Shown: positions 1 to 6,375 of the stretch, piece after piece
Layout: the number at the start of each line of letters is the position of its first letter
How positions within the stretch are numbered: the first letter of the stretch is position 1
Assembly (NCBI GenBank): GCA_964584245.1
Contig: CAZOZK010000050.1
Coordinates: forward strand, 1 to 7,832
Reading direction: 5' to 3'
DNA: 7,832 nucleotides
Origin: CAZOZK01 sp964584245
GTDB taxonomy: Bacteria > Patescibacteriota > Microgenomatia > UBA1400 > PJMF01
The notes under the pieces: generated by a model
What the model was told of the DNA's origin: nothing
Database searches by the model: none
What the model saw: only the letters and a program-made list of their open reading frames with translations
Position numbers and translations under genes: made by a program

Positions 1-1
1 A

Positions 2-106
2 CCAAAAGTAGAGTACTCACTCACCCAAGCGGGAAGAGATTTGCAAAATGTCATTCTTGAACTCGAAAAATGGGGTGGAGATCATATTCCCCACAAAGAC
101 CTATAA
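2..106 (+). CDS. HxlR-family winged-helix regulator, C-terminal fragment
   Basis: The frame starting at base 2 is open to a TAA at 104-106 and gives 34 residues, beginning PKVEYSLTQAGRDL and ending WGGDHIPHKDL. HxlR-type DNA-binding proteins carry, in the wing and last helix of their single winged-helix domain, a block of the form 'P.VEYSLT..G..L..vl..l..WG', and this fragment follows it closely. The rest of the gene, including the recognition helix and any sensing cysteine, lies upstream of the window. HxlR proteins are small dimeric repressors or activators that often respond to aldehydes, quinones or oxidants. The gene faces the minus-strand operon and ends 17 bases from its last gene, so it is not part of that transcript. 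Whether it controls anything in this window cannot be told. Confidence 0.8.
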   Translation, partial: PKVEYSLTQAGRDLQNVILELEKWGGDHIPHKDL

Positions 107-123
107 CTTAAAAGACCAAAAAC

Positions 124-651
124 CTATAGTGTTTTAAGATTATTAATTGCCTGAATTACCTCTGGATTGTTGTTCATCAATGGATCAGACAATAGCTCTT
201 CTTTTGTTACCCACAGAGTTTCAAATATTTCTTCATTAACAGGATTTTTTGTGGTATCAATTATAGGTTCTCCAATAAGCTTCGACACATAACCGATGCA
301 GATGATATGAATACCAGGGTTTGAAGTAGCGCCATTGGCACCAGTTTTGTCGATAGCAGAAAGGTCCCAATTAGGTATCAAGTAATCCCAAGCTCCTGCA
401 ACACTGATTGGTTCAATACGCAAGCCAACTTCTTCAAACACCTCGCGCTTGAGAGCGTCAGTGAGTCTTTCACCAAGTTCAATGCCACCACCAGGAAAAT
501 CATGAATAATTTCATCGCCACCTGGTCTAGATATTTTTTGTCGAATAATCAGAACTTTACCTTCATGAACAATAATGGCTTTTGCTCCAGTACGAATGCG
601 TTCGATTGAGCTAAATGAATGTGGGCGAGTTGTGTAATTTTGGGTCGACAT
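124..651 (-). CDS. Nudix hydrolase
   Basis: This 175-residue protein hydrolyses a nucleoside diphosphate linked to another moiety; the actual substrate cannot be read from the sequence. A complete Nudix box (G-x5-E-x7-REuxEExGu) spans residues 55-77: G55, E61, R69, E70, E73, E74 and G76 are all present, which supplies the Mg2+-binding glutamates. The beta-strand before it (AKAIIVHEGKVLIIRQ, from residue 23) and the FPGGG entry to the box are typical, and the length is normal for a single-domain Nudix enzyme. It starts at an ATG (649-651), 12 bases after the stop of the methyltransferase gene, with no evident Shine-Dalgarno sequence, and ends with TAG. It is the last gene of the operon. The residues after the box do not point to a known subgroup such as MutT, ADP-ribose or NADH pyrophosphatase. 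Confidence 0.9.
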   Translation of the reverse strand: MSTQNYTTRPHSFSSIERIRTGAKAIIVHEGKVLIIRQKISRPGGDEIIHDFPGGGIELGERLTDALKREVFEEVGLRIEPISVAGAWDYLIPNWDLSAIDKTGANGATSNPGIHIICIGYVSKLIGEPIIDTTKNPVNEEIFETLWVTKEELLSDPLMNNNPEVIQAINNLKTL

Positions 652-663
652 ACTAGAATTAAG

Positions 664-1536
664 TTATCTCATCTGACTAGCCAAAATGCCAAAACTGATT
701 GCCACGTTGAGTGACTCAGCGTTGCCAAATTGAGGAATGCTCACGGTATAATCTGCAGCGCGATCAACTTGGAGAGATGTTCCGCGTGCTTCGTTGCCAA
801 ATGCGACACAAAGTTTAGCTTTTTCAGACTTCTTGGCAATTTGCTCACGAATTTCGTACAAGGTGTTAAACTGTGTTTTTCCTTGCAGTTGTCGGCCAGC
901 TTGAGTAAATGATTGAATATCCTGTCCACGAATTCCAAGCTGTTTTTCGAGCAACTCATCTGAAATTTCTGGTCGACTGACGACTAAATTAAAATTTGCT
1001 GCGTGCAACGCATCGATAACATCACCAATAGAATCTACTGCTAGAATTGGCACACGGAAAATCGAACCCATACTGGCGCGAACCACCTTTGGTTGAAAAG
1101 GATCCGCCCCACCAATTGCTAAAATGCCACCAAGTCCAAACCAATCAGCGGTACGAATAATAGTTCCCAAATTTCCTGGGTCACGTACATCGTCTAAAAG
1201 CGCTAAATGAGTTGTTTTGAGTAGATCTGCCAAGTTGTATTCAGGCAAAGACACAACAGCAGCAATACCTTGTGGAGTAACGGTTTCAGTTAGTTCAAAA
1301 AATGATTTATCATTGAGCTCAACGATCTTCTGGGATTTCTCAAAAGCTTTTATTGCCGAAAGTTGCATGTAGTCAGGATGTTCTTTCTTGAAACTAGCAG
1401 TCACCAATAATTGAATGACATTTTGATCCGATTGAACGGCTTCCAAGACAGATTTTTTACCTTCCACTAAGAAACTTTTGTAGAGTTGTCTGTACTTTTT
1501 TTTGTCTAGTTTTGAGATTGATTTGTATCCGAGCAT
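664..1536 (-). CDS. SpoU/TrmH-family RNA 2'-O-methyltransferase
   Basis: This 290-residue SPOUT-class methyltransferase transfers a methyl group from S-adenosylmethionine to a ribose 2'-OH in rRNA or tRNA. The N-terminal ~95 residues match the SpoU substrate-binding domain (FLVEGKKSVLEA from residue 22, TPQG at 87-90). The catalytic knotted domain has motif 1 at about 115-130 (DDVRDPGNLGTIIRTA, with N122 and R128), motif 2 at 242-252 (FGNEARG, with N248 and E249) and motif 3 at 271-284 (GNAESLNVAISFGI, with S275 and N277). Between motifs 1 and 2 there is an insertion of roughly 35-45 residues (about 195-238), longer than in RlmB-type enzymes. The ATG lies 4 bases after the TAG of the signal peptidase gene; a GAGG overlaps that stop but sits only one base from the ATG, so translational coupling is likely. 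The target nucleotide cannot be assigned. Confidence 0.93.
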   Translation of the reverse strand: MLGYKSISKLDKKKYRQLYKSFLVEGKKSVLEAVQSDQNVIQLLVTASFKKEHPDYMQLSAIKAFEKSQKIVELNDKSFFELTETVTPQGIAAVVSLPEYNLADLLKTTHLALLDDVRDPGNLGTIIRTADWFGLGGILAIGGADPFQPKVVRASMGSIFRVPILAVDSIGDVIDALHAANFNLVVSRPEISDELLEKQLGIRGQDIQSFTQAGRQLQGKTQFNTLYEIREQIAKKSEKAKLCVAFGNEARGTSLQVDRAADYTVSIPQFGNAESLNVAISFGILASQMR

Positions 1537-1540
1537 GCCT

Positions 1541-2983
1541 CTATTGTACGCTACCTTGTACAGTGGTAGACAGCTGCAACTGTTCTTTGGCTAATTTAGT
1601 GTCGCCATCACGCATATATTCCTCGAGTTCAGATGATAACCACTGGTTTGAACGCATGGTGGTTACGATTTTATTTTGCATTGAAATACGCTCATTGATG
1701 ATCGCTCGTATACGGTCAAAGGTTTGTTTGTTTTCTTCATACGTAGTGCCAAACGTGACAGCATCTTCCCAGCTTGGCTGAATTTCTCGTAATCGGGCCA
1801 AGGATTTTTCCCATGACTCAATCACCGCAACATCGTAGTCTGGAGGTACATATCCGGCAAAGTGGCGAACAATAACTTGCGTGGGGCAGCCATTGATTTT
1901 GCCTTCAACCGCAGCGACGCCAATATGCTGATACTCTGCAGTCAATAAAAATGCTTTGCTGTCAGGAAAGACTAATTGTTGGTCGAGCAGTTCATCCGCT
2001 TCATAATACCCTTGCACAATAGATTCCCCATAGGTTATGTTTGAGTACCCGGCTTCAGCAACGGCGCGTCGCATCGGATAGCCACTCTTTGTTGCGTCAG
2101 TGGAAAAATCGTTGCTTTCAAGAATTCTCTTGCCGCGCAATTGTGCAGAAAGGTTCAGTTTTGGCTGAATAGTAAGTGGTTTGAGGCCATTTCTTTGGCG
2201 CTCATTATTAAGTAGCTGTACATAATTTTCCACCGAGAGCGTGATGACTGAACTTTCTTCTAAATCTTTGTCGGTATTACGCCAATTGCCATCGAGAATG
2301 CCAATTTGTTCAACAAAGGGAATAACGTGATGGACATCATTTTGATTGACGAATCCAATTACATTTCGTGAGTCGTTGCTGCCTTTGCGATTATCACCAA
2401 GTACAAAAAAATGATTTTCTGGTACGGTAATCTGAGTACACTCTGGCAGAAACTCACCACCAAATGTTGAGCGAGACCGTGCGATGTACGGCTCTTTTTG
2501 CGGTTCACCATTCAGATACAAAATACCACTTCTCAGCTCAATCGTATCGCCTGCTAGACCAATCACTCGCTTCACGAAACTAGCCGGTCGGCCGGTGAGC
2601 TCTTGAGTCAATGAATCGGTAATATCATTTTTGAACGAGACAATATCGCCACGTTTAATGTCATAGGTGAGTAGATCAAAGGATCCAATCGAGGTGCCAC
2701 GTGGGTAGCGAATCATGCCAGGAGTACTGACAATTTCTTTACTTTGTTCATCTACCGTTTTTCCTTCTCCTTTTGGAAAGGTTGGGTACATGGAACCAGT
2801 CCCGGAAATCAGCACAAAATCCTTGCCAATATTGAGTTCTTCAACAGCTCGTGTGCTAATCGAGGTTCCAGCCACAATAATTGTAGGAATAACGATACTA
2901 ATGCTAATAGCATGTACTGTCGCACGAAAAAGTACGGGCAGAATAGGAAAACTCTTGAGGTTTTTTTGTAGTGTGATTGGCAC
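1541..2983 (-). CDS. Type I signal peptidase fused to a C-terminal CAP (SCP/PR1)-like domain
   Basis: This 480-residue, membrane-anchored S26A peptidase would cleave signal peptides on the outer face of the cytoplasmic membrane. A hydrophobic anchor lies at about 14-40. The SGTGSMYPT box at 60-68 contains the nucleophile Ser64, RGDIVSF is at 111-117, FVKRVIG at 136-142 contains the general base Lys138, and the LGDNRKGSNDSR box E is at 195-206. An insertion of about 35 residues (72-108) separates the Ser box from RGDIV. Residues ~248-380 resemble a CAP domain: 'LLNNERQRNGLKPL' start, a YGES block at 318-321 and an 'IGVAAV...VRHFAGY' end. The two histidines of the classical CAP cavity appear lost (DFST where F-S-H is usual; S342 or a neighbour where the second His is expected). 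A probably helical tail of ~100 residues follows. The start is a GTG one base after the upstream TAA, with no Shine-Dalgarno sequence, so translation is probably coupled. The peptidase call is firm; the CAP call is good but divergent. Confidence 0.9.
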   Translation of the reverse strand: MPITLQKNLKSFPILPVLFRATVHAISISIVIPTIIVAGTSISTRAVEELNIGKDFVLISGTGSMYPTFPKGEGKTVDEQSKEIVSTPGMIRYPRGTSIGSFDLLTYDIKRGDIVSFKNDITDSLTQELTGRPASFVKRVIGLAGDTIELRSGILYLNGEPQKEPYIARSRSTFGGEFLPECTQITVPENHFFVLGDNRKGSNDSRNVIGFVNQNDVHHVIPFVEQIGILDGNWRNTDKDLEESSVITLSVENYVQLLNNERQRNGLKPLTIQPKLNLSAQLRGKRILESNDFSTDATKSGYPMRRAVAEAGYSNITYGESIVQGYYEADELLDQQLVFPDSKAFLLTAEYQHIGVAAVEGKINGCPTQVIVRHFAGYVPPDYDVAVIESWEKSLARLREIQPSWEDAVTFGTTYEENKQTFDRIRAIINERISMQNKIVTTMRSNQWLSSELEEYMRDGDTKLAKEQLQLSTTVQGSVQ

Positions 2984-2984
2984 G

Positions 2985-4700
2985 TTAGTATCCAGAAAAA
3001 TAATCTTGCTTAATGTTTGCGGGTGCTATATTCATCGATAAAAGCGTTTCCTTGTAGGCAGTCACCATTGCGTTTGGTCCAGACAAATAAAAGGTGCTAC
3101 ATACATAGTCTGGCGTTAGTTTTTGGAGCATTTCAGGGGTGATGCGGCCAACTTGTCCAGTCCAACCAGCGGGCACTAATTCTTTTTTAGTAATAATGTA
3201 GTGGACAGTTAGATGTAATTTTTTACTAGCCTTGTTGAAAAAATCTGCATAGGCAAAGTCAGTCGCGTCAGAGTTGCAGTACAACAAGGTTATATGCGGC
3301 ATGTCGGTCTTTTGTGATGTTGCAGTATCCAAAAGATACGCCACCATACTTCTAAATGGAGTGATGCCAATGCCACCAGCAATAAATACTAAGTTAGTTG
3401 TACTTGTGAGTTTTTTGGGCAGAGTAAAATCGCCCGCTAATTGGCCAGCCAAAATGGTGTCCCCAGGTTTGAGCGCTTGTAACTTTTGCTTGAAGAAGCT
3501 TGCACCAGTTGGTGGAATTTTGATTGCGAGCAGCAATTCAGATTCTGTTGGGGATGAAGCAATAGTGAAAAAGCGGCGATTACCTCGCAAGTCAGGAAAA
3601 GCAAGGTTAATTGATGTAAAAGTATTTATTTTTGCAAATTGTGCGCGTATTATTGGGTTTTGTAACACAGTTATAGGATTTGGTAGTGGTACTGTCCACT
3701 CTAAATATTGGCCAGCAGTAAATACAAATTTGTTCATGTGTGCTGGTAGCGTAAAGGCAAATTCATAATTTGTTGCCGAAAGTTTAGTAGTTTTTTTAAG
3801 TGTGAGTACTAAACGTCGTTTTGAACTCACTAGGTAGGCAAATATATTTCCGACTATCAATGCTGCTTCTGGCGTGGAATAGAATGGTCCAAAAGAAAGT
3901 TGTGCACCAAATAGTGCGCCAATTATCAATCCAAATATAATCTGCAATCGTTTAGTCGGTGGCATAGTGTAAGGTTCAGTCAGCATGAAACCGCCAAAGA
4001 AAAGTATTGGCCAGGACAACAGAACTTCTCCCACAAAATCGGCATAATTGGTAACATAGCCCGCATTGTGAATAAAAATTGATAGTAGCGCAGCACCCAC
4101 AAAAGCAAAAAAGAGTGAAAAACGATGGATTTTGCGAACGATGAGAATGCCACAAATAGCTACAAGCGGTGCCAGAAATGGAGTAGCAACCCACCAGCTT
4201 GCACCATCAAAGCCAAGTAGCGGAATTATTAAGGCAGCAATTGCCGCAGGGTTAAAGACATGTTTATTGTTGATAGCCAAGATATATTTTGAGGTCATGG
4301 CAATGACTGCAGCAAGTACTAACATGATAAAACCAGTTGCAGAATCTGCAGGTGAAAAAATCAAGAAAAGAATCATGCCAGAGATAAATGATGATTCCAA
4401 GTTAATTGGAACCGAGAAAATTTGGGCGAACGCGAGATTAATGAGAAAGCAAAGTGTCAAGATAAGTGAAAGCGAAAGGGCAATTGAGAGCAGACTAAAG
4501 TGCAAAATGCCCAGTACAGATAGCAGTGCACTCATGCCAGCAATTGCCGTTAAACTAAACATCATAATTTTGTACATGGTGAATGAGTTGAGAAGGTCGT
4601 CAATTGGTTTGAAAACAAAAGTAATGATTTTGCTGGCAAATTTTGCCATGGGTTTGTGGAAAAATGCTATGAGGATAAAAAGAAGAGTAAGAAGTTTCAT
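2985..4700 (-). CDS. NqrB/RnfD-like membrane domain fused to an FAD/NAD(P)H oxidoreductase domain
   Basis: This 571-residue fusion probably moves electrons from cytosolic NAD(P)H through FAD into the membrane and out to the FMN-binding partner encoded upstream. Residues ~1-290 are strongly hydrophobic with about nine or ten candidate helices and carry NqrB/RnfD signatures: KYILAINNKHVFNPAA at 138-152 and FFGGFMLTEPYTMPPT at 234-249. Residues ~296-571 form a ferredoxin-reductase-like module with the FAD motif RFFTIAS at 376-382, GQLAGDFTLP near 419-428, the NAD(P)-binding AGGIGITPFRSM at 441-452, and the terminal YLSGPNAM plus YFSGY. The SGAT flavinylation motif of true NqrB/RnfD is not seen, and no 2Fe-2S cysteine cluster is present, unlike NqrF. 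The ATG has no clear Shine-Dalgarno sequence and lies 35 bases after apbE. Ion pumping cannot be inferred from sequence alone. Confidence 0.88.
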   Translation of the reverse strand: MKLLTLLFILIAFFHKPMAKFASKIITFVFKPIDDLLNSFTMYKIMMFSLTAIAGMSALLSVLGILHFSLLSIALSLSLILTLCFLINLAFAQIFSVPINLESSFISGMILFLIFSPADSATGFIMLVLAAVIAMTSKYILAINNKHVFNPAAIAALIIPLLGFDGASWWVATPFLAPLVAICGILIVRKIHRFSLFFAFVGAALLSIFIHNAGYVTNYADFVGEVLLSWPILFFGGFMLTEPYTMPPTKRLQIIFGLIIGALFGAQLSFGPFYSTPEAALIVGNIFAYLVSSKRRLVLTLKKTTKLSATNYEFAFTLPAHMNKFVFTAGQYLEWTVPLPNPITVLQNPIIRAQFAKINTFTSINLAFPDLRGNRRFFTIASSPTESELLLAIKIPPTGASFFKQKLQALKPGDTILAGQLAGDFTLPKKLTSTTNLVFIAGGIGITPFRSMVAYLLDTATSQKTDMPHITLLYCNSDATDFAYADFFNKASKKLHLTVHYIITKKELVPAGWTGQVGRITPEMLQKLTPDYVCSTFYLSGPNAMVTAYKETLLSMNIAPANIKQDYFSGY

Positions 4701-4717
4701 ACTTGTTGTGCGTCATA

Positions 4718-4732
4718 CCAGGCAATACCTGG
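4718..4732 (-). other. Small inverted repeat between the flavin transferase and membrane oxidoreductase genes
   Basis: A perfect 5-bp dyad, CCAGG-(5 bases)-CCTGG, occupies the 35-base gap between the ApbE gene and the NqrB-like fusion gene, about 17 bases upstream of the latter's ATG. In the transcript it could form a short hairpin. It has no following U-run, so it is not an intrinsic terminator. It might affect mRNA processing or initiation, or be chance. Confidence 0.3.
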
Positions 4733-4735
4733 AAA

Positions 4736-5710
4736 TTATATAAAAAGCTCTCCAGTAAACCCATCAGAGCGATGTACCGTGCCATCAGTATACAAGATAG
4801 TATACTCAAAATCGAACTTAGTTTGGAGATTTTGAGGTAGAGCAAAGTAAAGCGCGGTCGCAAGCCCGTCTGCAACTAGACCAGTATCTGCCACCACCCA
4901 AGTTGCCAAGATATGGTTTGGAGAAGTACGTGTCTGTGGATTGATAATATGATGAAAGGTACTCCATCTACGTCGATTTCCCGCCGAACCACAAATACTT
5001 TTATTGTGCAGAACTGCGGTGCCAATTACTTGTTGGGTGTTGAGTGGATTTTCTAGGCCAATAGTCATAGATTCATCAGCAATTTCACTATGATGCAAAA
5101 TATCTCCCCCTGCATTTATAAACCAGGATGAACCAGAAAAATGTTTGGATATGATTGTTCCGATCAGATCAACGAGGTAGCCTTTTCCGGCGGCACCAAA
5201 ATCCAAAACCAGAGGAGAAGTACATTCGGGGATGAGTAGTTTGGGAAGGTCATTTTCAGCAGTAGTGAGTGCTGGTACAAATTGCACAACTTCAAAACTG
5301 GGTGGCGTATCAATTGTGGGTTGTGGATTCAGTGAGTACTGTGAGTCATATCCCGCTTGCTCTAGCGCATGACCAATACACGCCGTAAACAATCCACCAG
5401 TTAGCTCAAATAAATCTTGGTAGAGTGTAAAGAGAGGTTCACTGTGCTTGGGCAAACTGTAGGTTTTTGTACTTGGCTTGGTTGATTCTTGAGCAATCTT
5501 GGTTATGAGTGAATCTGGTTTGAACCGAGAGTAGGCAAGATCGTACTCAGCTATAAATGAATCAATCTCTTGTTTGAGTTTGGCTTTTTTTTGTGCCAGA
5601 TTTTTTTGATCACTGTCCTGCAATCCACGAATTACAATCTTCCACCAAGTTCCAATGGCCTCAAATTCAAACTCAGTGGTACCACTAGAATCAGTGTGTG
5701 AATCTATCAT
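4736..5710 (-). CDS. apbE: ApbE-type FMN transferase (flavinyltransferase)
   Basis: ApbE proteins use FAD and Mg2+ to attach FMN through a phosphoester bond to a Thr or Ser in FMN-binding domains; the obvious target is the protein encoded immediately upstream. The 324 residues show the family blocks in order: EAIGTWWKI near 17-25, YSRFKPDS at 60-67, ELTGGLFTACIG at 102-113, LDFGAAGKGYLVD at 169-181, INAGGD at 198-203, HHIINP at 253-258, and VADTGLVADGLATAL at 273-287 with the metal-site type D281 and T285. The length is normal for the family minus its export signal: the N-terminus (MIDSHTDSSGTTEF) is hydrophilic, with no signal peptide or lipobox, whereas many ApbE proteins acting outside the membrane are lipoproteins. 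The start lies 21 bases after the TAA of the FMN-binding gene and in the same frame, so upstream extension is blocked. There is no Shine-Dalgarno sequence. Confidence 0.93.
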   Translation of the reverse strand: MIDSHTDSSGTTEFEFEAIGTWWKIVIRGLQDSDQKNLAQKKAKLKQEIDSFIAEYDLAYSRFKPDSLITKIAQESTKPSTKTYSLPKHSEPLFTLYQDLFELTGGLFTACIGHALEQAGYDSQYSLNPQPTIDTPPSFEVVQFVPALTTAENDLPKLLIPECTSPLVLDFGAAGKGYLVDLIGTIISKHFSGSSWFINAGGDILHHSEIADESMTIGLENPLNTQQVIGTAVLHNKSICGSAGNRRRWSTFHHIINPQTRTSPNHILATWVVADTGLVADGLATALYFALPQNLQTKFDFEYTILYTDGTVHRSDGFTGELFI

Positions 5711-5731
5711 GACAATATTTTTTGGACTAGT

Positions 5732-6250
5732 TTAGCCTTGCGCAGCAATTTTAATCTCTTCTAGTGCATCAGCAAAACCTTTTGGGGTGAGTGATGAACC
5801 AGAGACAGCATCGAGCTTGATATCGGTAATTGCTTTTCCAACAACTACTTCGGCTACGCCGTCAGCAAATTTTCGTTGAAAACCAGCTGAAATTGGCAGA
5901 GTTGCATTTGGAGTTACTTCAACTGCGGTCACGATTGAATTTTGTAGTGTCAATTTTACATCTACAGTTTCTTGGCCACCTGGAGAAGTGTACGTTCCAA
6001 CTGCCATGTACTCACCATCCATAAATTCTGGATTGGTCATCCCGCTGTCCTCTTGGCCAATAGTGGTTGGCATAGTGCCACCAGCTGCTGCATTTTGCGC
6101 ATCAGGCATACTTTGCGTTTCAGTTACCGATTGTGAAGGGGATACAGGAGCAGCTTTCTTTTGATTACTCGAGTACATAACTCCACCAGCGGTAAGTATT
6201 CCAATAACGGCTATTACCATAATTCCTGTGATGAGTTGTTTGTTTTGCAT
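5732..6250 (-). CDS. Membrane-anchored extracytoplasmic FMN-binding domain protein (NqrC/RnfG-like)
   Basis: This 172-residue protein is a likely extracytoplasmic electron carrier holding covalent FMN. A single N-terminal hydrophobic segment (about 7-26, no lipobox cysteine) anchors it. A low-complexity linker rich in Ser, Pro, Gln and Ala follows (about 28-72), then an FMN_bind domain starting at the DGEYMAVGTYTSPGGQE block (78-93). Its end has DAVSGSSLTPKGF at 147-159, which aligns with D-G-x-S-G-A-T-x-T of NqrC; Ser153 sits where NqrC has the flavinylated Thr. The gene leads the six-gene operon and is the only one with a strong Shine-Dalgarno sequence (AAGGAG, 4 bases before the ATG). The adjacent flavin transferase and NqrB-like fusion support the role. 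The final electron acceptor is unknown. Confidence 0.9.
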   Translation of the reverse strand: MQNKQLITGIMVIAVIGILTAGGVMYSSNQKKAAPVSPSQSVTETQSMPDAQNAAAGGTMPTTIGQEDSGMTNPEFMDGEYMAVGTYTSPGGQETVDVKLTLQNSIVTAVEVTPNATLPISAGFQRKFADGVAEVVVGKAITDIKLDAVSGSSLTPKGFADALEEIKIAAQG

Positions 6251-6254
6251 GTTT

Positions 6255-6260
6255 CTCCTT
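6255..6260 (-). promoter_or_regulatory. Strong ribosome binding site of the FMN-binding protein gene
   Basis: The minus strand reads AAGGAG, 4 bases before the ATG at 6248-6250. It is the only near-consensus Shine-Dalgarno sequence in the minus-strand operon, which fixes this start and suggests that downstream genes rely on coupled initiation. Confidence 0.85.
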
Positions 6261-6279
6261 GAGTTTACTTTATATATTT

Positions 6280-6309
6280 TTTATATCGATTTTGAAAAGA
6301 GTCTTACAA
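6280..6309 (-). promoter_or_regulatory. Candidate sigma-70-type promoter of the six-gene operon
   Basis: On the minus strand a -35-like TTGTAA (6309-6304, 4 of 6 to TTGACA) and a -10-like TATAAA (6285-6280, 5 of 6 to TATAAT) are 18 bases apart. Transcription would begin near 6270-6274, leaving a leader of about 20 bases with the AAGGAG site. The area is AT-rich, so chance matches are easy; the call rests on position and spacing only. Confidence 0.45.
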
Positions 6310-6333
6310 TATACCATACGTGTGTACTATACT
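6304..6333 (+). promoter_or_regulatory. Weak candidate promoter of the plus-strand group
   Basis: TATACT at 6328-6333 matches the -10 consensus in 5 of 6 positions and lies about 45 bases before the first plus-strand start codon. The only -35-like element at suitable spacing is TTACAA (6304-6309, 3 of 6), on the same bases as the opposing operon's -35 candidate. If both are real, the two promoters overlap back to back. Confidence 0.3.
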
Positions 6334-6371
6334 AGCAATAGTAAAAATGCCGGAAAAGAGCAACATACTAC

Positions 6372-6375
6372 AGGA
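6372..6375 (+). promoter_or_regulatory. AGGA ribosome binding site that favours the second ATG
   Basis: AGGA lies only 2 bases before the ATG at 6378 but 8 bases before the in-frame ATG at 6384. The spacing favours the second ATG as the true start, which would remove two residues (MS) from the cysteine-rich protein. Confidence 0.5.

Noticed and set aside
107..123. Possible bidirectional terminator between the convergent HxlR and Nudix genes
   Set aside because: The 17-base gap has no hairpin with a U-run; only a short near-repeat of ACCTATA is seen at its two sides.
4718..4732. Intrinsic terminator between apbE and the NqrB-like gene
   Set aside because: The stem is only 5 bp and no U-tract follows on the minus strand; the genes appear co-transcribed.
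4132..4743. A 203-codon plus-strand open frame opposite the membrane domain
   Set aside because: It is antisense to the NqrB-like domain, whose family motifs are clear; its composition is that of a complement of a hydrophobic coding frame.
4600..4875. A 91-codon minus-strand open frame spanning the gap between the ApbE and NqrB-like genes
   Set aside because: It overlaps the ends of two well-supported genes in another frame and has no recognisable domain.
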